Positions 26,432 through 34,851 of a DNA stretch of 38,267 nt are shown piece by piece. Location: positions 1 through 38,267 of the forward strand of contig JALFFZ010000165.1 of assembly GCA_022777585.1 (NCBI GenBank), read 5' to 3'. The position numbers and the translations under genes were made by a program. This DNA comes from Bacteroidales bacterium. Its GTDB lineage: Bacteria > Bacteroidota > Bacteroidia > Bacteroidales > UBA932. The notes beneath the pieces were generated by a model. That model was not told where the DNA came from. It saw only the letters and a list, made by a program, of their open reading frames with translations, and ran no database searches. Each line of letters starts with the position of its first letter. Within the stretch, counting starts at the first letter, position 1.

Positions 26432-27435
26432 AATGATTTCAATAATACTACAATCCGCGTTTTAAGGCGAAGAAGGCTAAGTGACCACGATGGCCTCAGA
26501 ACAATAAACAGCCAATATTTGCAAATTCCCCTCACATTTTTAATCCTACGCAATGTACGATTATGTATATCTCCGATACCACACTCATTTAATATCTCTT
26601 CCCGTCTCTCATAATATGGGTCGTCAGAAATCGAACTCAATGTCCAATAATACATCATTACTGAGTTGTACCTGTATAATTCACTCAAGTCTTGATCAGT
26701 CGCGAAATCTGCCAGTTCAGCAAAAACATCACAAAGAGCAAACGAACATGTAAAGTTAGTATCTGACCCTGATTTTGACAAAGAATTATCCGTTTGACAA
26801 TATGCATAAAAAATTTCCGGCATATACCCGCATCTTAGATTCGCCGACGCCAACAGCCTCGCATAGAAATCCATATCCTCAAGGAATGTCATGTGCAGGT
26901 TAAATCTAATATTCCCAATTATGGTACGCTTAATTATACACAACACGGTAAACCATTCTCCACAAAAAGCCTCATGAACAAGTACTGCAGGGCTGAAAAC
27001 AATCCCGTAAAGATGGGCCTTCTTATCCAGAGATTTCTGCATATTCAGGTTTCCATCTTTATCAGCAATTGAATAATCAAACCGAAGAATATCAAGATCA
27101 TTCTGAACAGCATACGTTATCAACTTGAGATACGCCTCGTTATCAAGCAAGTAATCATCAGCATCCTGAAAAAGCACATACTGCCCTTCTGCCAGAGTCA
27201 ATCCAAGATTTCTCGCTGCAGATGGGCCGCTGTTCTCTTGATGAAAGACTCGGATGCGGCTATCCCTCGTAGCATATTCATCACAAATCTCACCGGACTT
27301 GTCCTTGCTGCCGTCATTGATGAGAAGGCACTCGAAATCGGTGAAAGTCTGGGCCAGGACGCTGTCTACACAGCGTCTCAGGGTCGATTCCGCATTATAT
27401 ACCGGTATTATTACTGAAATCTTCGGATTGCTCAC
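26428..27435 (-). CDS. Glycosyltransferase family 2, GTG start, intact copy of a duplicated gene
   Basis: A 335-residue GT-A enzyme: ISVIIPVYNAESTLRRCVDS, CLLINDGSKDKSG, SGPSAARNLGLTLAEGQYVL, and DADDYLLDN at the metal site; MTFLEDMDFYARLL in the C-terminal half. It starts with GTG 27435, overlapping the stop of an Rpn-nuclease tail as GTGA. Its first 180 nt and the Rpn tail before it recur almost unchanged at 29.9-30.3 kb, and a third more diverged copy of the start lies at 27.7-27.9 kb. The downstream part has no second copy in the window. It looks like the intact survivor of local duplication. Confidence 0.9.
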   Translation of the reverse strand: MSNPKISVIIPVYNAESTLRRCVDSVLAQTFTDFECLLINDGSKDKSGEICDEYATRDSRIRVFHQENSGPSAARNLGLTLAEGQYVLFQDADDYLLDNEAYLKLITYAVQNDLDILRFDYSIADKDGNLNMQKSLDKKAHLYGIVFSPAVLVHEAFCGEWFTVLCIIKRTIIGNIRFNLHMTFLEDMDFYARLLASANLRCGYMPEIFYAYCQTDNSLSKSGSDTNFTCSFALCDVFAELADFATDQDLSELYRYNSVMMYYWTLSSISDDPYYERREEILNECGIGDIHNRTLRRIKNVRGICKYWLFIVLRPSWSLSLLRLKTRIVVLLKSL

Positions 27436-27660
27436 GACAGTATTTTCTTCAGTTCTTCTTCAGTGAGACCGGTTACGTCAAGGATGAATTCAAAGGACAT
27501 TCCCTTTGCTTTCAGATTAATGGCAGTCTTGGCAAGAGCCTTGACAAGACCGCGTTCCTCGCCTTTATGTTCAGCGTAGGCCATTCTTGAATAATAATCG
27601 TATTCTCTCATAATTTCCTCCTCGTATTCGGCTAATTTCTTTTCGTCAAAATGTGCTACC
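27254..27660 (-). repeat. Direct repeat A: GT2 5' end plus Rpn tail
   Basis: About 407 nt nearly identical to 29893-30322. It spans the first 180 nt of the GT2 gene and about 225 nt of an Rpn-type tail, both in the same orientation. Copy B is about 24 nt longer because of two extra 12-nt units inside the Rpn tail. The repeats bracket about 2.2 kb. Confidence 0.8.
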
Positions 27661-27675
27661 TCGGCCGCATCGAAA
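27432..27675 (-). pseudogene. C-terminal remnant of an Rpn-family PD-(D/E)XK nuclease (copy A)
   Basis: The minus-strand frame reads LFDAAEVAHFDEKKLAEYEE, then EIMREYDYYSRMAYAEHKGE, RGLVKALAKTAINLKAKGMS and FEFILDVTGLTEEELKKILS. This is the C-terminal end of Rpn (recombination-promoting nuclease / putative transposase) proteins, which are normally about 280-300 residues; the nuclease core is missing. An internal ATG at 27611 would allow a 59-residue peptide. It is joined upstream to a GT2 fragment and ends in GTGA overlap with the intact GT2 gene. Confidence 0.7.
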
Positions 27676-27864
27676 AGCCCCTGATGCGGCTATCCCTCGC
27701 AGCATATTCATCACAAATCTCACCGAAACGGTCCTTGCTGCCGTCATTAATAAGTAAGCACTCGAAATCGGCAAAGTCTGAGACAGGACGCTATCAACAC
27801 AACGGCAAATGGTTGTTTCTGCGTTATATACTGGTACTATTACCGAAATTGCCGGATTGCTCAC
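27660..27864 (-). pseudogene. N-terminal fragment of a GT2 glycosyltransferase, frameshifted
   Basis: From GTG 27864 the frame gives ISVIVPVYNAETTICRCVDS, a third copy of the GT2 start. Near 27775 one base is missing compared with the copies at 27342 and 29982 (GGCAAAGTC against GGTGAAAGTC), so the frame shifts; the shifted frame continues CLLINDGSKDRFGEICDEYA. The similarity ends at about RDSRIR, where the sequence passes into the Rpn tail. About 60 of some 330 codons remain, so it cannot make an active enzyme. Confidence 0.75.
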
Positions 27865-27894
27865 AATGCTATTAGTCGTTCAAAATGCGGCTTC

Positions 27895-29091
27895 TTAATT
27901 TGCCATAATACTATCAAAAATCTTCTCCCACTGATTGACAATTATATCGACAGAAAACTGTTGAGACTTTAAGAACGCATTGTATGAAAGTCTCCTTCGC
28001 TTTTCCTCATTATCCATCAAGTCCTCAAGTCGATTCCTATACGTAGACAAATTATGTTCTGGGACAAGAACGCCATCTTGCCCATCTATTATCCTTTCTG
28101 CAATACCTACATTGCCAAATGTGACTGGGATACAACCATAAGTCATACCCTCGACCAATGCCATTCCAAAACCTTCCGACTCCGAAGTCAGGCAAATGAA
28201 TGATGCCCTACGATAGTAATCTAATAATTCTTTTTGATGCCCATCAAAAGAAACATTTTGAAGCTTATTGCGTTCTACATAATCCCTCATCTTTTGGAGC
28301 TGATCCCCTTCCCCGACAAAGATCAAACGCCAATCTTCATGCTTTGAACACAACATCTTCCAAATTTTCAATAGCCGAATAGGTTTCTTAATTACAGAAT
28401 CTATTCTCCCTACGTAAAGAATTATCTTCTCTTTATGGAAAGTTGAAAAAGGCTCTTGCTCGGTACCTGACGGATTGATAACCGTAAATATATTGGCTTT
28501 TATCGGGCTAATCCTTTTTTCAAATGCTATACAATCACTATCAGAAAGCATAAAAACCGCCGCTGAATCATTTGCCAACGCTCGATAATGAGCCTTTAAC
28601 CCTTTTTCGAGAATAAACCTTTTATAGTATATATATATCGGATAACCGCATATCTTCAATAACCACTTCAACAAACCCGCAACTGACTTATCGCATCTTA
28701 ACATACGAGAATACGACATATCCATCTTAACAAGCCCATCTTCAGATGTATGAACCACTGAAATGGTTTTAGCCAATCGTAGGACATTATTCATAACAGG
28801 AGCATAGCCCTGCTGGTTAACAACTATATCAATCTTCTTATCGCAAAGAAATCTTTTATAGGCTTCGATATTTATGCTGTTGCGGAATCCCCCAACTTCT
28901 GGCAGGATTATCAGTTCTACAGGGTAATTATATTGGCAAGATGTTGGCTCAGGAGCTGTTTCGCATAAATACCAAACATTATAACCTCTACGGATGAATT
29001 CTTTTGCAAGAATATCCGTTACCCGCTCCACACCTCCCATATAGGGATTAAATGGATGTTTTCCGACAAATGCAATATTAAATCGACTCAT
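27895..29091 (-). CDS. Glycosyltransferase family 4 in an AT-rich patch
   Basis: A 398-residue GT-B enzyme: NIAFVGKHPFNPYMGGVERV at the start, LYVGRIDSVIKKPIRLLKIW at the start of the donor domain, and ESEGFGMALVEGMTYGCIPV with E-x7-E. The gene and the GT2 fragment before it are visibly more AT-rich than the rest of the operon, with many ATA, AAA and TTA codons, which suggests separate acquisition. It overlaps the broken GT2 gene upstream by 14 nt. It lies between two direct repeats and would be lost if they recombined. Confidence 0.9.
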   Translation of the reverse strand: MSRFNIAFVGKHPFNPYMGGVERVTDILAKEFIRRGYNVWYLCETAPEPTSCQYNYPVELIILPEVGGFRNSINIEAYKRFLCDKKIDIVVNQQGYAPVMNNVLRLAKTISVVHTSEDGLVKMDMSYSRMLRCDKSVAGLLKWLLKICGYPIYIYYKRFILEKGLKAHYRALANDSAAVFMLSDSDCIAFEKRISPIKANIFTVINPSGTEQEPFSTFHKEKIILYVGRIDSVIKKPIRLLKIWKMLCSKHEDWRLIFVGEGDQLQKMRDYVERNKLQNVSFDGHQKELLDYYRRASFICLTSESEGFGMALVEGMTYGCIPVTFGNVGIAERIIDGQDGVLVPEHNLSTYRNRLEDLMDNEEKRRRLSYNAFLKSQQFSVDIIVNQWEKIFDSIMAN

Positions 29092-30074
29092 CTGTTCTTC
29101 TCAAGCAACTAGTCTCTAATCTAACTGTTTTCTTCCTCCAAACAAAAAATCGGAACGGATACAAGCACCTGAACATCAACCATGTACGCAAATATGCACA
29201 TGTACCTAGATGCTTGCTAGCCCTAAGTGAGATACGTTCAATGTCACGATTCTCGTACCAAAGTCGACCATTGACAGCCATATCATCTCGGCAAAGATCA
29301 AAAGCACATTTAACAAGTGCGATTTCATACTCCGAACAATCTACGTTCAAGGAAGAATACGCCTCATCTCGTTTGACGATATTATACACAGCGTCTTTAA
29401 CAGTCCGTTGATACTTAATGTGAAAAAAAGTCGCTGGTTCCATGTATAGATATGAAAACTTTCTATCCATATCAAATGGCAGGACTCTAATTGATTGAAC
29501 TCCATTCAAATACATCATTACAAAGAGATTGTCCTCGCCAATGAAAATATGAGTATCAAATCTAGTCTTGCCGACTAGTTTTCTTTTGAACAACTTCGTC
29601 CAAGGAGCTGAAAAAATGCTACGGTTCAAGTGGCTTCCAATTAGGTGCCTGAAGTTCAAATAAAGCCCATCAGGAAGATAATCCCAAAATTACCGTGCAC
29701 AATCTCATTATTCCTAACTCTCAAAAACCACCAATTACGAGATCCGCATCAAGATGGCCGGAAAACGACTCCAGATATTTCTCCCCCACCCAGTCATCAC
29801 TGTCCACAAACGCAATCCATTCGCCTGTGGCATTGTCCAGGCCAACATTCCGGGCTGAACTGACTCCACCATTCTCCTTATGGAAAACCCTGACGCGGCT
29901 ATCCCTGATAGCATATTCATCACAAATCTCACCGGACTTGTCCTCGCTGCCGTCATTGATGAGAAGGCACTCGAAATCGGTGAGAGTCTGGGCCAGGACG
30001 CTGTCCACACAGCGTCTCAGGGTCGATTCCGCATTATATACCGGTATTATTACTGAAATCTTCGGATCGCTCAC
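29078..30074 (-). pseudogene. GT2 glycosyltransferase broken by two single-base frameshifts
   Basis: GTG 30074 starts ISVIIPVYNAESTLRRCVDS and continues through GGVSSARNVGL and AFVDSDDWVGEKYLESFSG to ADLVIGGF, then stops at 29721. The C-terminal half follows in another frame: FWDYLPDGLYLNFRHLIGSH, APWTKLFKRKLVG, FIGEDNLFVMMYL. Adding one T to each of two T-runs (A5 at 29723-29727 and A4 at 29686-29689 on the plus strand) restores an uninterrupted GT2 (GGFLRVRNNEIVHGNFWDYL) of about 330 residues. Either the gene is recently decayed, or it is phase-variable, or the assembly has two homopolymer errors. The C-terminal part could not act alone. Confidence 0.8.
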
Positions 30075-30322
30075 GACAGGATTTTCTTCAGTTCTTCTTC
30101 GGTGAGACCGGTTACGTCAAGGATGAATTCAAAGGACATTCCCTTTGCTTTCAGATTAATGGCAGTCTTGGCAAGACCCTCGGCAAGGCCCTTGGCAAGA
30201 CCCTTGGCAAGACCGCGTTCCTCGCCTTTATGTTCAGCGTAGGCCATTCTTGAATGATAATCGTATTCTCTCATAATTTCCTCCTCGTATTCGGCTAATT
30301 TCTTTTCGTCAAAATGTGCCAC
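29893..30322 (-). repeat. Direct repeat B: GT2 5' end plus Rpn tail
   Basis: Partner of the repeat at 27254-27660 and in the same orientation. Differences are a handful of substitutions and two additional 12-nt units (30168-30214) coding for Gly-Leu-Ala-Lys or Gly-Leu-Ala-Glu. Confidence 0.8.
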
Positions 30323-30325
30323 CTC
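30071..30325 (-). pseudogene. C-terminal remnant of an Rpn-family nuclease (copy B)
   Basis: The frame reads EVAHFDEKKLAEYEEEIMRE, YDYHSRMAYAEHKGEERG, four GLAK/GLAE repeats, then AINLKAKGMSFEFILDVTGL and a short end. Only the Rpn tail remains; the upstream open frame to 30436 is the pyruvyl transferase gene read out of frame. The join to that gene lies exactly at its stop (30324). An ATG at 30274 would allow 67 residues. It ends in GTGA overlap with the broken GT2 gene, just as copy A does with the intact one. Confidence 0.7.
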
Positions 30326-31439
30326 AATTGCCCAATGCCTGACGGAGAAAACCAAGGCTTTTCCGACGCTTTTCTTCCAGAATCGCGTTGACCTTCGTCC
30401 AGTCAATATTCGAGGACGGTATATGGTCAGAGTCAATAGAGACTAGCCGGTCCATCAGGCCGAACTGACCCAAAAGTGAATTGAATCTCGCCATTCCCCT
30501 GAAACCATTGCCAATGCACAGGAACGGCTTGTTGTATATGATGGAGAATACGCAGGCGTGGAATGAATCGGTGATAACATATTCCGCATCTCTGAAACCT
30601 CTCAGCCAGTTCTCCACCGGAGGCTGCTGCCTGTTGCTCAGTTTCGGTTCATTATCTCCCATCTCCACTTTCGAGTTGACCCTGAACGGCGTCAAACCAC
30701 GTTCCTTGGCAACATTGTCAATAATTTCATCCGTACGCTGTGACTCATCCAGAATGTAGGTCATCAGATTCCCGGAAGACAGAGGAGCTTCCACTGAAAG
30801 ATTATCGTAATCCTCTGATGTCAACAACATTGTCGGGTCAAGCGTGCAAACCGCATCAATTCCGAATATCTCCCTGCATAGCTTGATTCCGGACTCCTCT
30901 CTGACTGAAACGGCATTGAACATTGGCATCAGACTCCTCGCCATTGCCCTTTCTTCATCCGAATACTCATCGTGATCAACTCCGAATGAGGCCGAATATG
31001 AAATTCTCCTGGTCTCTGCCGAATCAAGAAAATTCAAGAAGAACTGCCCAAGGTTCATAGCAAACAGTGGTCGCCATACTTGATCACTGCCAACCACGAA
31101 AATGTCATAGTCCCCAGCCAAGCCAATTCCCCATTCCTTCTCTTCAAGATATCTACAATGTATGTTATTCTCTATAAATTTATCCGTATACTTCCGAATC
31201 CATTTATACGGATTCTCAAAAACCGGAAGTTTCCTGTCCCCACAAAGAAATTTACGGTACAAGCGCTTTACCCAAACAAAAGGCATCTGCCAAGCAGGAT
31301 GAAGATGCAAAAACCAAGGCTGCGGCTGAAGATGCTCTACCTCATGTCCTAATCTTTCCAGAGCAGTCTGCAGCGCATAAGCCTGGAGTAGGCAACCATA
31401 GTTAGTCTCGAAGCGCAAGGTCAGTATCGCTATCTTCAT
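30324..31439 (-). CDS. Polysaccharide pyruvyl transferase family protein
   Basis: A 371-residue protein of the PS_pyruv_trans family (CsaB/WcaK-like, GT-B-like fold), which makes pyruvate ketals on polysaccharide sugars from phosphoenolpyruvate. Features: LRFETNYGCLLQAYALQTAL near the start, GSDQVWRP in the middle, SYSASFG, and TDSFHACVFSIIYNKPFLCI near the end, the typical conserved His block. Its ATG 31439 overlaps the TGA of the iron-sulfur protein gene as ATGA, a frequent pairing. Its C-terminus abuts the Rpn remnant and may have been trimmed or fused there, though length is normal. Confidence 0.9.
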   Translation of the reverse strand: MKIAILTLRFETNYGCLLQAYALQTALERLGHEVEHLQPQPWFLHLHPAWQMPFVWVKRLYRKFLCGDRKLPVFENPYKWIRKYTDKFIENNIHCRYLEEKEWGIGLAGDYDIFVVGSDQVWRPLFAMNLGQFFLNFLDSAETRRISYSASFGVDHDEYSDEERAMARSLMPMFNAVSVREESGIKLCREIFGIDAVCTLDPTMLLTSEDYDNLSVEAPLSSGNLMTYILDESQRTDEIIDNVAKERGLTPFRVNSKVEMGDNEPKLSNRQQPPVENWLRGFRDAEYVITDSFHACVFSIIYNKPFLCIGNGFRGMARFNSLLGQFGLMDRLVSIDSDHIPSSNIDWTKVNAILEEKRRKSLGFLRQALGN

Positions 31440-32545
31440 AATCCAATAATCCTGAATAGTTTATGCCTGATTCTGCCAAGCAGGGATTCGTCGTACATCC
31501 TGGCATAAGCCCTGCTGAAAGAGCCGCTCCGGTCCAGGACTGAAAAGAAATAAGCCCTGTTGATGTGCGGCCGGACAGAATGTGAATAAGCCTGATTACC
31601 CAATACTGCCGAGGACATATCAACTTCAGTCATCTCAACATCAAGCCCTTCCAGGGCCATTTCCCCTTTCCCGGTATTCACCAGTACTATGCTGCAACCC
31701 TTGTCATCATCGAAGTCCGGCATCACATTTTCAATACCCCAGAAATCACCGAGGGTGATATCTGCTCCGGAACGGCCGGACTTGAACTTGCAGGAGTGAC
31801 AGGAAGGGCGGAGAGTTACATTGTCAAGGAAAAGACGCATGTAGTCATTGTCCCTGTAGCATTCGCTGTTTTCATTGACCTGTAAATGGTAATTCCTCCA
31901 TCCTTCCCTCTTTTCCCTGAATTTCACCCTTTGCGCTCCGGGAAATCTATCCTGTATATACTTCTTCCAAACTGCCGGGCTTGGTGCCCCGTGGCAAATC
32001 ACCTCGACAGTCAGCAGATTCTCATAATCTCTGCCAAGATAAGCTCTTAGCCCTGAAATCTGGCATGGTGTTCCTGTAAAGAGCACCCTCCTGCCGCCGG
32101 TCAGAAATCCCTTTGCCTCGGCAAAACTGTCTCCAACCCTGCTCTGGACATATTTTGAGCCCCTGAGGCCATCCAGTTCATAAAGACTGCTGACGCAAGT
32201 GTGCTCCGCCTCGAGACTGTCATTCATACGGCAGCCGAATACGACGCCTCCTTCCTTCAGCACTTTCTCTGCCACTAGTGAGAATACCCCGCCTGAACTG
32301 CTTGAAAGCCTGATTGTCTCATCATTCGCCTTGGCAGCATAGGCTTTCGGCGCAGCCATCTGCCTTTCGCTTTCCAACGCCGGACATACCTTCTCACATC
32401 GGCCGCAATCCACACAGAGAGCAGAATCCATTTCCGGATAGAGGAAGCCTTCACGGTCCTCCTGCATTGAAATACAATGCTTCGGGCATATCTGTGCACA
32501 GGCGGCGCATCCGCAGCAAACGGCCCTATCAGCAAGCCTTGACAT
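31436..32545 (-). CDS. Iron-sulfur coenzyme F420 hydrogenase/dehydrogenase beta-subunit-like protein
   Basis: A 369-residue protein from ATG 32545 (17-nt overlap with the Wzx gene; the TTG at 32578 is less likely). Two N-terminal 4Fe-4S motifs are complete: Cys10-13-16-20 and Cys44-47-50-54. Then SSSSGGVFSLVAEKVL, VLFTGTPCQISGLRAYLG and EVICHGAPSPAVW give the FrhB-type FAD domain, with further Cys in CHSCKF. Proteins of this family are regular partners of pyruvyl transferases in capsule loci; the redox reaction and sugar substrate are unknown. Confidence 0.9.
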   Translation of the reverse strand: MSRLADRAVCCGCAACAQICPKHCISMQEDREGFLYPEMDSALCVDCGRCEKVCPALESERQMAAPKAYAAKANDETIRLSSSSGGVFSLVAEKVLKEGGVVFGCRMNDSLEAEHTCVSSLYELDGLRGSKYVQSRVGDSFAEAKGFLTGGRRVLFTGTPCQISGLRAYLGRDYENLLTVEVICHGAPSPAVWKKYIQDRFPGAQRVKFREKREGWRNYHLQVNENSECYRDNDYMRLFLDNVTLRPSCHSCKFKSGRSGADITLGDFWGIENVMPDFDDDKGCSIVLVNTGKGEMALEGLDVEMTEVDMSSAVLGNQAYSHSVRPHINRAYFFSVLDRSGSFSRAYARMYDESLLGRIRHKLFRIIGL

Positions 32546-34109
32546 ACAATCTTTTAACAAAAGCTTTAGCCTTGTCAATCAGGAATCTGCGCTCGTTGTT
32601 CGAGCATCCGACAAAAAGAATTGACAGAAGCACTGTCACTACGCTTGTAAATCCCACTGTCACGAAACGCTGCCAGCCGTAATCCATTTCAAGATGAATG
32701 ATGAAGGGCAATATGACAGCGACAACAGTAACTGCCGTGACATTGAGCAGCACGGTCCTGATGAAACGGCCTACAGGAAGTCCGGCCATTTTCCGCAGGA
32801 AAAGAAGCCTAGCGAAAAGGCAGGCAATGTCCACCAGAATCGCTACGATATATGTTGACTCCGGATTGAAGCCGGCCTTGAGACAGAGGTAAGAAAGCGG
32901 AAAGTTCAGCATCAGGATTCCGCCTACGACTATCTGATAGTTCCTTATCCGCCCGGTAGCATTCTGAAGATTGATCAGGGTATTCGACAGTGTCCCTATC
33001 AATGAAAGCATCAATGTCAGCCTGACAAAGTCAATGCTGTGCTCGGGATACTTTCCCAGCCAGATTCCAAGGATGAACTCCGTTTCCAGCAGAATCGGAA
33101 CTGCAAAAAACAAAATGATGTAAAACGAAAATTTCGAACCCCTCTCTACAAGAGAGTGTGCATATTTCAAATCCCCTGCCGCATAGAGTTTCGTGATCTG
33201 CGGATTGAGGGCAGTCATAAAGTTGGAGGCGAACGAGGACACTGCTCCATTCACCGAGCCCGCAATGCCTCTTGCCGCATTCAGAACCGGTCCTACAAAC
33301 AGGTTATACAGCAGATTGACACCCTGGTCCTTAAGCAGTCCTGCCGTGCATCCAATAAAGTTCCAGGTGGCAAATCCGCCCATCTCCCTGAAGATTTTCC
33401 TGTCAAACGAAAGGCTGAACCGGCATTCCTCAAATCTGCTCCTGCAATAGAGGACATACAGGGCCTGCATCAGGACACCGAGAGCGACTACCAGCAGCGC
33501 ATACACTATCAGCCTGTCCTTCACTGCGGAACAGTATGCTATGAGAAGCACAATCCCAAGTCTGGCGAAAATTTCGAAAATCCCGAACCAGGCGAAGGCT
33601 CCCATCTTCTCATGGGAAATGATCGTGGACGTAAACGGCACTGTGAGCAAGCCGAATACGAATGACAGAATCGAAGCCTGGAACACCACTCCTGCCGCCC
33701 CCATTCTTTCGGCCGGAATTGTCATCTTATTGTTCAAAAACCAGATACCGACAGTTTCCGAAGCTATGACAATGACGGCAGCCAACGCCATCTGTATGAG
33801 CAATGATGTCTCGAATACTGTCTTGAGCCTCTCCTTGTTGCCAGTCCCCAGCTCAAACGTGAGGAAACGGCTGACGGACGATGTCAGCGCCGAGGAAATC
33901 AGCGAGAACATCGACACGAATCCGCCCACGGCTCCGTATATGCCATAATCCTCAACGCCGAGGGCATTGAGCAGGACTCTGGAGGTATAGAGGGAGACCA
34001 GCATGCCCACCAGCATCCTGGCATAGAGCATCAGCGTGTTCTTCGCGATGCGGCGGTTGTTGGCGGAGTGGTCCGCCATCATATTTTGCTCGGTAGTGTC
34101 TTTAGTCAT
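32529..34109 (-). CDS. Wzx-like polysaccharide flippase (MATE/PST superfamily)
   Basis: A polytopic membrane protein of about 526 residues (537 if GTG 34142, which overlaps the upstream stop as GTGA, is used; ATG 34109 is chosen here). The N-terminal part is NTLMLYARMLVGMLVSLYTS, then RVLLNALGVEDYGIYGAVGG, the standard first helices of Wzx-type flippases; about fourteen membrane segments follow. It would move undecaprenyl-linked repeat units across the inner membrane before Wzy acts. First sugar-pathway gene after UpxY and the DUF3791/DUF3990 genes. Confidence 0.9.
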   Translation of the reverse strand: MTKDTTEQNMMADHSANNRRIAKNTLMLYARMLVGMLVSLYTSRVLLNALGVEDYGIYGAVGGFVSMFSLISSALTSSVSRFLTFELGTGNKERLKTVFETSLLIQMALAAVIVIASETVGIWFLNNKMTIPAERMGAAGVVFQASILSFVFGLLTVPFTSTIISHEKMGAFAWFGIFEIFARLGIVLLIAYCSAVKDRLIVYALLVVALGVLMQALYVLYCRSRFEECRFSLSFDRKIFREMGGFATWNFIGCTAGLLKDQGVNLLYNLFVGPVLNAARGIAGSVNGAVSSFASNFMTALNPQITKLYAAGDLKYAHSLVERGSKFSFYIILFFAVPILLETEFILGIWLGKYPEHSIDFVRLTLMLSLIGTLSNTLINLQNATGRIRNYQIVVGGILMLNFPLSYLCLKAGFNPESTYIVAILVDIACLFARLLFLRKMAGLPVGRFIRTVLLNVTAVTVVAVILPFIIHLEMDYGWQRFVTVGFTSVVTVLLSILFVGCSNNERRFLIDKAKAFVKRLYVKAC

Positions 34110-34138
34110 TGGCTTCGCGCGGAAGATTCCTGATATCT

Positions 34139-34342
34139 TCACCTTCCTGCTATTTCAGAAATGATGTCATTGACAATATATGTGTCCGACATGATCTGGT
34201 AGCCATATTTCGGGTCATGAATACGCTGCCCCGTCTGCGAACGATAGAAAATCAGCATTGCCCGTTTGGAAGATATCTGAAGTTCCTCCGCAAGTTGCAT
34301 TATAATGCGGGTTATTTTTCTATACAATATGTAATCTTTCAT
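34139..34342 (-). CDS. DUF3791-like small protein
   Basis: A 67-residue protein with ATG 34342 overlapping the DUF3990-like gene's TGA as ATGA. LAEELQISSKRAMLIFYRSQ followed by YIVNDIISEI fits the DUF3791 family of small helical proteins that accompany DUF3990 genes in Bacteroidales. A second member of the family precedes the DUF3990 gene. Possible antitoxin or partner; not shown by sequence alone. Confidence 0.65.
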   Translation of the reverse strand: MKDYILYRKITRIIMQLAEELQISSKRAMLIFYRSQTGQRIHDPKYGYQIMSDTYIVNDIISEIAGR

Positions 34343-34851
34343 AATGTCTCAGAATGGTCAAACACCATATAGTTGTCGATTATCTCTTGGTTCAATATGC
34401 ACACTTGATGCCGCAACTGTTCATTGACAAGTCTATCCATTGCCTGACTTGCTGACATATATCCGTCAATGTAGGCATCAACTGTGGAGATTACTCTATC
34501 ATCAGCAATTCCCCCCTCAATCCAATCATAGCCTTCCCATGGTCTACAATTCTTCCGGCTTTGAGCTATGAAGTCAAGCCACTCGACATTATATTCCGGA
34601 AAGACCTTTATTCTGTATCTGTCATCGGTTATAAATCTATCAACCTCAAATTTATATATGTTCAATACAGCATCAGAGCCAGGCCTGCGACCAGCTTTGG
34701 TAAAAGCCCATTTCACAGCCTGTTCGCGGTCGTTGGTCACATAAAAACCCGGGCCGAAATCAAGATCACTACGCCCTACGTGTGTCAACGGTTGAGAAAC
34801 TTTTATGACAGCACCATGATAAAGAATATGGTCATTCGTGAGCATGTTCAT
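34339..34851 (-). CDS. DUF3990-like protein, possible ADP-ribosyltransferase-fold toxin
   Basis: A 170-residue protein from ATG 34851 (ATG 34845 also possible; TTG 34869 unlikely). ILYHGAVIKVSQP carries His12, DLDFGPGFYVTNDREQAVKWA carries Tyr37; these two blocks resemble the His and Tyr motifs of the ADP-ribosyltransferase superfamily, to which DUF3990 is thought to belong. A clear catalytic Glu cannot be assigned. It is flanked on both sides by DUF3791-like genes with overlapping ends. Function is inferred; an enzyme acting on something other than protein is equally possible. Confidence 0.7.
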   Translation of the reverse strand: MNMLTNDHILYHGAVIKVSQPLTHVGRSDLDFGPGFYVTNDREQAVKWAFTKAGRRPGSDAVLNIYKFEVDRFITDDRYRIKVFPEYNVEWLDFIAQSRKNCRPWEGYDWIEGGIADDRVISTVDAYIDGYMSASQAMDRLVNEQLRHQVCILNQEIIDNYMVFDHSETL

